From Sulfomarinibacter sp963741385 (GTDB taxonomy: Bacteria > Acidobacteriota > Thermoanaerobaculia > Thermoanaerobaculales > Sulfomarinibacteraceae), in assembly GCA_963741385.1 (NCBI GenBank), contig CAVUHO010000010.1, positions 1,116,001-1,180,000 on the forward strand: a stretch of DNA of 64,000 nt, given 5' to 3'. This document shows positions 7,820-14,488 of this stretch, piece after piece. The number at the start of each line of letters is the position of its first letter. Within the stretch, counting starts at the first letter, position 1. The notes below the pieces were generated by a model. The model ran no database searches, was not told the DNA's origin, and was given only the letters and a program-made list of their open reading frames with translations. A program made the position numbers and the translations under genes.

Positions 7820-8782
7820 ATGATCTGGCACGATTTCCAGCGTCCGGCCCACGTGGAGCCGGCAAAAGAAGGACACAGCAGCACGTTCGCGCGCTTCCTG
7901 GCGCAACCGTTCGAGCGGGGATGGGGCACCACCGTGGGCAATGCCCTGCGACGGGCACTTCTTTCGTCCATCCCGTCGGCCGCCATCACGGCGGTCAAGA
8001 TCGAGGGCGCCGACCATGAGTTTTCGGCGGTTCCCGGCGTGGTCGAGGACGTCACCGACATCATCCTCAACCTCAAAAATATCCCGCTCAAGATCCACGG
8101 CAATGAGCCCACCATCCTGACTCTGGAAGCCAAGGGCCCGGGTGAGATCACCGCCGGCCAGTTCGCCGGATCGAGCCAGGTCGAAGTGATCGACCCCGAC
8201 GTCCACGTGGCGACGCTGTCGGCGGGCGGCAAGCTCAAGATGATGGTGCGGGTGGCGCCGGGTCGTGGTTACATACCGGCGGAAGAAAACCAGACCGAAG
8301 ATCTCGACCTCGGGTTCATTCCGATCGACTCCGCTCACTCACCGGTGCGCAAGGCCAACTTCCGGGTCGAGATGGCGCGGCTGGGCCGCATGACCAACTA
8401 CGAGCGCCTGGTGCTCGAGGTCTGGACCAACGGCACCATCACCCCCGAAGAAGCCCTCAGCCAGGCTGCACAACTGGTGCAGGGCCATCTCGACATCTAC
8501 ACCCGGCTGGCCGCTGTCGAAGACGCGGTATTGCCACCGGCCGCCGCGGCCGAACCCGAAGCAGAGGACAGCATCCTCGACGCGTCGATCGAGACCCTCG
8601 AGCTCTCGATCCGGTCGATGAACTGTCTCAAGAATGCCAACATCCGGACGTTGCGCGATCTCGTGAGCCGTTCTGAAAAGGACATGGTGGAGATCCGCAA
8701 TTTCGGCGAGAAGTCCCTCAAAGAGGTGCGCTCGAAACTCGAGGTCCTCGGCCTCGGTTTCGGCATGAACCTCGATCTCTAG
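7820..8782 (+). CDS. rpoA: DNA-directed RNA polymerase subunit alpha
   Basis: The alpha subunit dimer scaffolds RNA polymerase assembly. The N-terminal domain has FARFLAQPFERGWGTTVGNALRRALLSS, and the C-terminal domain (residues ~255-320) has IETLELSIRSMNCLKNANIRTLRDLV and NFGEKSLKEVRSKLEVLGLGFGM, the helix-hairpin-helix that binds UP elements. Length (320) is normal. It is preceded by GGAGG and sits between rpsD and rplQ as in most bacteria. Confidence 0.98.
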   Translation: MIWHDFQRPAHVEPAKEGHSSTFARFLAQPFERGWGTTVGNALRRALLSSIPSAAITAVKIEGADHEFSAVPGVVEDVTDIILNLKNIPLKIHGNEPTILTLEAKGPGEITAGQFAGSSQVEVIDPDVHVATLSAGGKLKMMVRVAPGRGYIPAEENQTEDLDLGFIPIDSAHSPVRKANFRVEMARLGRMTNYERLVLEVWTNGTITPEEALSQAAQLVQGHLDIYTRLAAVEDAVLPPAAAAEPEAEDSILDASIETLELSIRSMNCLKNANIRTLRDLVSRSEKDMVEIRNFGEKSLKEVRSKLEVLGLGFGMNLDL

Positions 8783-8797
8783 GGGCGGGAGTTTCTG

Positions 8798-9373
8798 ATG
8801 CGACACGGAATGAGACACCGCAAGTTGGGCCGCACTTCGGCCCACCGCAAGGCAATGTTCCGCAACCAGCTGACTGCGCTTTTTACCCACGAGCGGATCA
8901 TCACCACGTTGGCCAAGGCCAAGGAGCTCCGGCCCCTGGCCGAGCGCATGGTGACGGTGGCGGGGACGGGTACGCTGCCGGCGCGCCGCAGCGTCCTCAC
9001 CATGGTGTCCGACAAAGAGGTGGTGCGCCGTCTTTTTGACGACATCGCCCCGCGCTTTACCGACCGCCCCGGAGGTTACACGCGCATCATGCGACTCGGG
9101 CGTCGGCGTGGTGACGGAGCCGAGCTCGCGATCATCGAGTTCGTCGACTACGATCTCGCCGCACACGAGGACCGTGAAACTCCGTCAAAGGACAAGAAGT
9201 CGCTCATGGACCGCGCCAAGGGCATGTTCGGAGGCGGTACGAAGGCTGCCGAGGCTGACGAACCTGTTGAGGCCACCTCGGGTTCCGACGACGCTGTGGT
9301 AGCGGGTGGGGCCGACGAGCCGGAAGATGCAAGCGCAGACACCGTCAAGGACGACGAAAAGAACGAGACCTGA
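8798..9373 (+). CDS. rplQ: 50S ribosomal protein L17 with acidic C-terminal tail
   Basis: The first ~118 residues are L17 (MRHGMRHRKLGRTSAHRKAMFRNQLTALFTHERI, then the C-terminal GYTRIMRLGRRRGDGAELAIIEFVD). The remaining ~70 residues are a low-complexity tail, first lysine-rich and then strongly acidic (ADEPVEAT, DEPEDASADTV, KDDEKNET). L17 proteins are usually 115-130 residues, so the tail is unusual. It is the last gene of the operon, with a terminator 23 bases downstream. Confidence 0.95.
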   Translation: MRHGMRHRKLGRTSAHRKAMFRNQLTALFTHERIITTLAKAKELRPLAERMVTVAGTGTLPARRSVLTMVSDKEVVRRLFDDIAPRFTDRPGGYTRIMRLGRRRGDGAELAIIEFVDYDLAAHEDRETPSKDKKSLMDRAKGMFGGGTKAAEADEPVEATSGSDDAVVAGGADEPEDASADTVKDDEKNET

Positions 9374-9396
9374 TCCGATTCAATCTCCTGATTCGA

Positions 9397-9424
9397 CGCC
9401 GCAGCACGCTGCGGCGTTTTTTTT
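9397..9424 (+). terminator. Rho-independent terminator of the ribosomal operon
   Basis: CGCCGCAG (9397-9404) pairs perfectly with CTGCGGCG (9409-9416) around a CACG loop, followed by eight Ts (9417-9424). It ends the rplX-rplQ transcript and is also the insertion target of the group II intron that begins at the next base. Confidence 0.93.
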
Positions 9425-9920
9425 GTGCGCCAGGCATGGCGCGAAGCGACATGGCTGGCGTGGTCATGTCGGTTGCAACCGGTAAGGGAAACCGAGCCGG
9501 GAAGTGGCTTAGGGGTGGAAGTCCCCTGGAGGCCGAGATGACCGGAACTCCTAGCCGAACAGCAAGGGCGTCCGTCGCGAGGCGGAGTCTGAAGGAAGCT
9601 GAAGGCAAAGTCCTGGCCCGAGGAACACGAAGCGCATACGAGGCCGTCAGCGGGTGGGCGAGGGGGCCAAAAGACCCGAAGCCCGATAGTCATTCGGACC
9701 GGCTGGTGGTATATGCGACGGGTATGTGGGACGAAAGCCACGCGCCTTACCCTGGGAGGTCTGGCTCTCTGCCGAATGAGGCCAGGGTCGCCGCGAGGCG
9801 GGCCGATGGGGAGTCAGAAGTCAGCCGAGGCCGTAGTAGCTGTGGGCGCACCGCGGCGAAGGGCCGAACGGAGAGGACGGAGTCGGTGCGGAGCATTCGC
9901 TGGTCGAAGGAGACGCAGAG

Positions 9921-11339
9921 ATGAAGGCTGAGAAGCCGGAGCTGAGCCGGGAGGACGGTGGCGGAACCACCGAGGAGCCTGGATCAGAGCGTCAAACGAT
10001 CACGGCGTGTAACGAGCACACCGACGAGCAAGACGCGATGAGAATTGAGGAGGTGCTGCGCCGGGAGAACATGCTGCGGGCGTACCAGCGGGTGAAGCGG
10101 AACAAGGGGTCGGCTGGTGTCGACGGGATGACCGTGGACGAGCTGATGCCATACCTGAGGACCCACTGGGCACGCATAAGAGACGAGATACGGGAAGGCC
10201 GATATCGGCCACAGCCGGTGCTTCTGGTGGAGATCCCAAAGCCAGGAGGCCGGGGGATGCGGCGTCTGGGGATACCGACGGTCGTAGACCGGATGATCCA
10301 GCAGGCGCTGCTCCAAGTCCTACAGCCAGAAATCGACCCGACGTTTTCGGAATCGAGTTACGGATTCCGGTCGGGCCGGAGCGCCCATCAAGCGGTCGAG
10401 CGTGCGAGAGAGCACGTGGTGGCCGGCCATCGGTGGGTGGTGGACATGGACCTGGAGAAGTTCTTCGACCGGGTCAACCACGACATCTTGATGTCGCGGA
10501 TGGCGCGACGAGTGAAGGACAAGCGCATCCTGCTCCTGATCCGGCGGTACCTACAGGCAGGGCTGATGGAGGGAGGAATCGTAGGCCAGAGGAGCGAGGG
10601 GACGCCACAGGGGGGGCCACTGTCGCCGCTCCTGAGCAATGTCCTGCTCGACGAGCTGGACCGCGAGATTGAGCGACGAGGGCACCGATTCGTGCGCTAC
10701 GCCGACGACTGCAACATCTATGTGCAGTCACAGCGAGCGGGCGAGCGCGTGCTGGCGTCGATCGAGCGCTTCCTCGCAAAACGTCTGCGCCTGAAGGTGA
10801 ACCGGGACAAGAGTGCGGTAGATCGGCCGTGGAAGCGGAAGTTTCTGGGTTACACGATGACCGCCCACCGAGAGCCGAAGCTGCGGATTGCGCCGGAATC
10901 GGTGAAACGATTTCGGGACAAGGCCCGTGAGCTGGCTCGACAGGGGCGGGGTCGGAACCTGAGGTGGACGATTGAGCGACTCGAGCTGCTGATACGTGGC
11001 TGGGTCGCCTACTTCCGGAAAGCCGAGGTCAAAGCTGCCTTCGAGCAGCTCGACCAGTGGCTGCGTCGCAGACTGCGGTGCATCCTATGGCGGCAATGGA
11101 AGCGACCACGTACTCGGGTGAGGCAGCTCATGAAGCTGGGACTCGACCGCCATCGAGCCTCCACCTCCGCCTCCAACGGGCATGGCCCGTGGTGGAACGC
11201 AGGCGCGTCCCATATGAACCATGCCGTCCCGACCCGTTTCCTCCGTCAGATTGGACTCCTGAGCCTGCTCGAGGAGCATCGTCGACTGCAGTGTCAGCTT
11301 CGAACCGCCGTATACGGAACCGTACGTACGGTGGTGTGA
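9921..11339 (+). CDS. ltrA: Group IIC intron reverse transcriptase/maturase
   Basis: The 472-residue protein splices and mobilises the intron by target-primed reverse transcription. Reverse transcriptase blocks run from residue ~40 to ~300: GSAGVDGMTVDEL, SSYGFRSGRSAHQA, the catalytic YADD at about residue 260, then the maturase X domain (KFLGYTMT). There is no HNH endonuclease domain, as expected for class C. The C-terminal segment (GPWWNAGASHMN) is typical of this class. The start is ATG 9921, eight bases after AAGGAG; an ATG at 10038 is an internal alternative. The frame reads through domain V and stops at 11339. Confidence 0.95.
   Translation: MKAEKPELSREDGGGTTEEPGSERQTITACNEHTDEQDAMRIEEVLRRENMLRAYQRVKRNKGSAGVDGMTVDELMPYLRTHWARIRDEIREGRYRPQPVLLVEIPKPGGRGMRRLGIPTVVDRMIQQALLQVLQPEIDPTFSESSYGFRSGRSAHQAVERAREHVVAGHRWVVDMDLEKFFDRVNHDILMSRMARRVKDKRILLLIRRYLQAGLMEGGIVGQRSEGTPQGGPLSPLLSNVLLDELDREIERRGHRFVRYADDCNIYVQSQRAGERVLASIERFLAKRLRLKVNRDKSAVDRPWKRKFLGYTMTAHREPKLRIAPESVKRFRDKARELARQGRGRNLRWTIERLELLIRGWVAYFRKAEVKAAFEQLDQWLRRRLRCILWRQWKRPRTRVRQLMKLGLDRHRASTSASNGHGPWWNAGASHMNHAVPTRFLRQIGLLSLLEEHRRLQCQLRTAVYGTVRTVV
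11304..11335 (+). other. Group II intron domain V catalytic hairpin
   Basis: ACCGCCGTA (11304-11312) pairs with TACGGTGGT (11327-11335) with one G-U wobble, enclosing an inner stem and loop. This 32-base element matches class C domain V in form and lies just upstream of the domain VI hairpin. It overlaps the last codons of the maturase. Confidence 0.8.
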
Positions 11340-11465
11340 GAGGACGGCGCCCCTACTCGGGGCGCCTCCTACTCGATTCTCACGAGACGGTCATCACTCG
11401 AATCCCGGGCACGGAGTCAGCCGAGTTCGGCGGTTCGCAGTGTCAGGTCCCTTCCCGTTCCCTGG

Positions 11466-12044
11466 TCACAGCCCGGGCCCCACGATTTCGGTGATCGCCA
11501 CCATCTCGTCGAGACGCGGCTGCAATGGGGCGTCGGTGGCTGGGTACTCGGATCTCGCGATGATCAGGCAGCCGTCGTCCGGATGGGCGGCGAACAGCAC
11601 CAGTTGCTCCGTTTCGTGGCCCTCCTCGTCGAAACTGCCCAGCGACCACATCACCCGGCCGAGGACCTTCGACTCGAGAACCCCCGATTTGAGGTGTTTG
11701 CTGCCGGGAGTCTGGTTGAACTCCTGCCGGTGGTTCTCCACCTCTTCCTCGAGGTTCCCGCCGGATCTCGACGGAACGATGCCAACCACGAACACCATGT
11801 TTTCGAGTTGACGGTGCACCACCTGGACCCAGTCCGGTCCCGAATAGCTGACATTGTATTCGGCCTCCAGGGTTGAGGCATCAAAACCCCGGCTGGGTGC
11901 GCTGCGCGTCGGGAAGGGCGTCGGGGTCGGGCGCGATCGCGCGCGGCCCATCCCCGGACCATCGTTTGATCCGGGCTCGCCGCCGCAACCCGCGGCCAGA
12001 ACGATGGCAACCAGGAGGAACGGACGCAACAGACGTTTCGGCAT
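11466..12044 (-). CDS. Hypothetical lipoprotein
   Basis: The 192-residue protein starts MPKRLLRPFLLVAIVLAAGCGG, a signal peptide with a lipobox (LAAGC) predicting a lipid-modified cysteine at about residue 20. A Pro/Thr/Arg-rich linker (PTPTPFPTR) precedes a globular domain of about 140 residues that I do not recognise. The ATG at 12044 is preferred over upstream starts because it gives the signal peptide and has GGAG upstream. It lies downstream of the beta-CASP RNase on the same strand with about 100 bases between, so they may be cotranscribed. The function is unknown. Confidence 0.8.
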   Translation of the reverse strand: MPKRLLRPFLLVAIVLAAGCGGEPGSNDGPGMGRARSRPTPTPFPTRSAPSRGFDASTLEAEYNVSYSGPDWVQVVHRQLENMVFVVGIVPSRSGGNLEEEVENHRQEFNQTPGSKHLKSGVLESKVLGRVMWSLGSFDEEGHETEQLVLFAAHPDDGCLIIARSEYPATDAPLQPRLDEMVAITEIVGPGL

Positions 12045-12146
12045 AGGTGACTCCGTGTCGCGGACGCGAGCATCGCAATTATATTCGACCGGGGCCCGCG
12101 CACAGATTTTCGAATCTCGCTCTCTCAACCGTGTTCAGGACACGCA

Positions 12147-13535
12147 TCACAGCTCGATGGTGTCGCCGAGCTCCGGAATCACCGGGTCCCAGCCGAACTC
12201 CTCGCGCAGCCGTTCAGCGAGAGCCTCCTGGGCCGGGTACTCGCCATGCACCAGAATCACCTTTTCAGGATCCCGCTCGCGGCGCCCCAACCACACCATC
12301 AGCTCACCAGCGTCGGCGTGCGCCGACAAACCGGTGACGCGGGAAATGTGGGCTCTCACCGGCACCCACTGACCGTGGATCTTGACCTCCTCGTCGCCGT
12401 CGACCAGCCGCCGGCCCTTCGTGCCCACGGCCTGATAACCCACGAACAGCACCGTGTTCCGCGGATCGGGCAGGCGCAGCTTGAGATGGTGGAGAATCCG
12501 GCCGCCGGTGGCCATCCCCGAGGCCGAGATGATGATGGCCGGTCCACCGATGGAGTTGAGCTTGCGCGAGTCGGCCGAGGTCGGTGTCACCTGGAGATTG
12601 GGTGGGAAGATCGGGTTCTCCTGTTCAGCAAAAAAGTGACGCATCTCGGTGTCGTGCTCGCCCAGGAACCTGGTGTAGAGAGCGGTCGCTTCGATCCCCA
12701 TGGGGCTGTCGAGAAACACGGGAATTTCGGGCAGATCGCCGTCCACCACGAGCTCGTGCAGCATGTAGAGGATTTCCTGGGTGCGGTCGATGGCGAAAGC
12801 GGGAATGATGATCACGCCTCCGCGTTTGAGCCCGGCGCGGATCTCGTCACCGAGCGCGGTGCGCGGGTCGGTTTCGCCGTGGAAGCGGTCGCCATAGGTC
12901 GATTCGAGGAACAGGACGTCGGAGCCGGGGTACGACTCGGGCTCGCGGAGAATCGGTACGCCATAGCGTCCGACATCGCCCGAGAAATACACGGTCTTCC
13001 GTTGCCCCCCGGAGACCTTGGTTTCGAGTTCGACGGCCGCTGCGCCGAGGATGTGGCCCTGACGGTGGAAGCGGAAGCGGATGCCGGGGTGCAACTCGTG
13101 CCACTCGTCGAACGGCACGGCTTTGAGCAACTTGAGCGCGGCCCGCGCGTCGGCCATTTGAAACAGTGGCAGGGCGGGCTTGTGCTTGGAATAACCTTCC
13201 TTGTTGGCGTAGCGCGCCTCCTCCTCGTTGATGTGGGCCGCGTCGGGCAGCAGGACCCCGAGCAACGCCTGGGTGGGTGGGGTGCAGTAGACCGGACCGG
13301 TGAATCCCTGCCGGCACAGCCGCGGCAGGTAGCCCGAGTGGTCGATATGGGCATGGGTGAGGACCACGGCATCCAGATCGCCCGGTGGGTACGGCAGAGG
13401 TTTCCAGTTGAGCTGCCGGTACTCGGCCGGCCCCTGGAAGAGCCCGCAGTCGAGCAGTGCGTGGAATTTGTGCCACGACATCAGGTATTTCGACCCGGTC
13501 ACACAGCGTCCGGCGCCGAGCACGGTGATTTCCAT
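12147..13535 (-). CDS. Beta-CASP metallo-beta-lactamase RNase (YSH1/CPSF-like)
   Basis: This is a zinc-dependent RNA nuclease of the bacterial CPSF73-like family, 462 residues. The MBL motifs are visible: THAHIDHSGYLPRL (motif 2), GDVGRYG (motif 4), and a C-terminal SAHAD histidine motif. The beta-CASP part has ISASGMATGGRILHHLK. The ATG at 13535 gives MEITVLGAGRCVTGSKYL, the normal family start, and follows GGAGG. The gene is divergent from the DUF883-like gene, with a perfect palindrome between them. The RNA substrate is unknown. Confidence 0.92.
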   Translation of the reverse strand: MEITVLGAGRCVTGSKYLMSWHKFHALLDCGLFQGPAEYRQLNWKPLPYPPGDLDAVVLTHAHIDHSGYLPRLCRQGFTGPVYCTPPTQALLGVLLPDAAHINEEEARYANKEGYSKHKPALPLFQMADARAALKLLKAVPFDEWHELHPGIRFRFHRQGHILGAAAVELETKVSGGQRKTVYFSGDVGRYGVPILREPESYPGSDVLFLESTYGDRFHGETDPRTALGDEIRAGLKRGGVIIIPAFAIDRTQEILYMLHELVVDGDLPEIPVFLDSPMGIEATALYTRFLGEHDTEMRHFFAEQENPIFPPNLQVTPTSADSRKLNSIGGPAIIISASGMATGGRILHHLKLRLPDPRNTVLFVGYQAVGTKGRRLVDGDEEVKIHGQWVPVRAHISRVTGLSAHADAGELMVWLGRRERDPEKVILVHGEYPAQEALAERLREEFGWDPVIPELGDTIEL

Positions 13536-13562
13536 CGGACCTCCGCCCGCGATCGTACCACC

Positions 13563-13604
13563 GCAATTCCATATCTTTCGCGGCGGCGAAAGATATGGAA
13601 TTGC
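13563..13604. repeat. Perfect 19-bp inverted repeat in a divergent promoter region
   Basis: GCAATTCCATATCTTTCGC (13563-13581) and its exact reverse complement (13586-13604) flank a 4-base loop GGCG. It lies between two divergent genes that start at 13535 (minus) and 13640 (plus), so it is not placed as a simple terminator. It could be an operator for both genes or a small extragenic palindromic element. Confidence 0.9.
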
Positions 13605-13639
13605 AGTAGAATGGACTGGTTCCCGACTGGAGGTCGAAG

Positions 13640-14128
13640 ATGGCGGATCAGAAGAAGAGCGTCGACGAGGCCATTGACGAGGTGGCGGCTGAGGCATCGG
13701 GCGGATTGAGCGGTGTCAAGGACTCGCTGGCGAAGGCGCAGCAGTCGGTGGACAACGCAAAGGTCACCATGCAGGATGCCTACGGCAAGGCGAAAGAAAA
13801 AGGTGGCGTCGCAGCCGCCCGTGCGAAAGACTATCTTGACGACGCCAAGAAATACCTCGGCGAAGCCCGCGAAAAGATGAATACGCTGGCCGCCAAATCG
13901 CGCGAACAGGCGGAGATCCTCTACAACAACGTCAAAGAGCAGTACGAGATCCTGGCCGCGAAGGTCAAGGATCTCTACGGCAAGGCGAAGACCCGGATTT
14001 CCGAAGTCGATTTCAAGGCCAAGGGCGACGAGGTCGTGGAGTATGTCCGCGCGAACCCGGGCAAGGCAGTGCTGATCGCACTGGCCGTCGGTTTCGTGGT
14101 CGGCTACGCGACGCGTCCGCGCGACTGA
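13640..14128 (+). CDS. DUF883/ElaB-like membrane-anchored helical protein
   Basis: The 162-residue protein is mostly one long amphipathic helix rich in Ala, Lys and Glu (DAYGKAKEKGG, YLDDAKKYLGEAREKMN), also resembling LEA or apolipoprotein-like repeats. It ends with the pattern VRANPGKAVLIALAVGFVVGYATR, one transmembrane segment preceded by a proline-glycine turn, as in the ElaB/YqjD (DUF883) family. Those proteins are inner-membrane and some bind stationary-phase ribosomes; that role here is inference. The start ATG follows TGGAGG. It is probably cotranscribed with the next small gene. Confidence 0.8.
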   Translation: MADQKKSVDEAIDEVAAEASGGLSGVKDSLAKAQQSVDNAKVTMQDAYGKAKEKGGVAAARAKDYLDDAKKYLGEAREKMNTLAAKSREQAEILYNNVKEQYEILAAKVKDLYGKAKTRISEVDFKAKGDEVVEYVRANPGKAVLIALAVGFVVGYATRPRD

Positions 14129-14145
14129 CGATCGGAGTTGTGCTC

Positions 14146-14448
14146 ATGGACGACCCGATGATCGATGACGTCGACGACCTTGACGGCGAGGATTTGATGA
14201 CCGACGACAACGGTTCGCGGCGCATTGACGCCGACTCGATCCTCGATTCCCTCGTGCCGCAGTCGATCGACTGGCGGGAGACCGTGCGTCGGCACCCGTT
14301 CGGTTCGGTCGCGTGTGTGGGTCTGGTGGGGTATCTGGTGGGGCGAACCAAAGGCGCGACCATCATGGCCGGCATCACGGCCGGTCTCTCTTCGGGCATC
14401 ATGCGTCAACTGTCTGACGTGTTCGAAGGGGATTTCTTCGATTTTTGA
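14146..14448 (+). CDS. Small hypothetical membrane protein
   Basis: The 100-residue protein has an acidic N-terminus (DDPMIDDVDDLDGEDLMTDD) and a hydrophobic C-terminal half (GSVACVGLVGYLVGRTKG, then TIMAGITAGLSSGIM) that could form one or two membrane helices. ATG 14146 is placed nine bases after GGAG; a GTG at 14140 is possible. It lies 17 bases after the DUF883-like gene, so the two probably work together. I do not recognise a family. Confidence 0.7.
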   Translation: MDDPMIDDVDDLDGEDLMTDDNGSRRIDADSILDSLVPQSIDWRETVRRHPFGSVACVGLVGYLVGRTKGATIMAGITAGLSSGIMRQLSDVFEGDFFDF

Positions 14449-14488
14449 TGGACGCCCCGCCCGGTCTCATCGGTCTCTTCGGTGAGCT

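Larger units (their letters stand above)
9425..11377 (+). mobile_element. Group IIC intron, complete
   Basis: The 5' end reads GTGCGCC, the expected GUGYG-type boundary, directly after the T-run of the rplQ terminator. Bases 9425-9920 hold no convincing gene and correspond to structured domains I-III. A maturase gene occupies domain IV (9921-11339). Domain V is recognisable at 11304-11335 and a domain VI hairpin follows (11346-11367) with the downstream unpaired A region CTACTCGAT, giving the 3' boundary at 11377. Group IIC introns characteristically insert after terminator hairpins in the sense orientation, as seen here. Boundaries are set by motif and could be off by a few bases. Confidence 0.9.

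Noticed and set aside
9436..9924. Open reading frames covering the 5' part of the intron
   Set aside because: The region corresponds to structured intron RNA (domains I-III), the predicted proteins are Arg/Gly-rich low-complexity sequence, and no family pattern is seen.
11378..11465. Small gene between the intron and the lipoprotein gene
   Set aside because: No frame with a plausible start and ribosome-binding site; it is the 3' exon side of the intron insertion site.
12246..13709. A 487-codon open frame antisense to the beta-CASP RNase
   Set aside because: It is the mirror of a well-supported gene in GC-rich DNA; its translation shows no motifs, whereas the minus strand has all metallo-beta-lactamase motifs.
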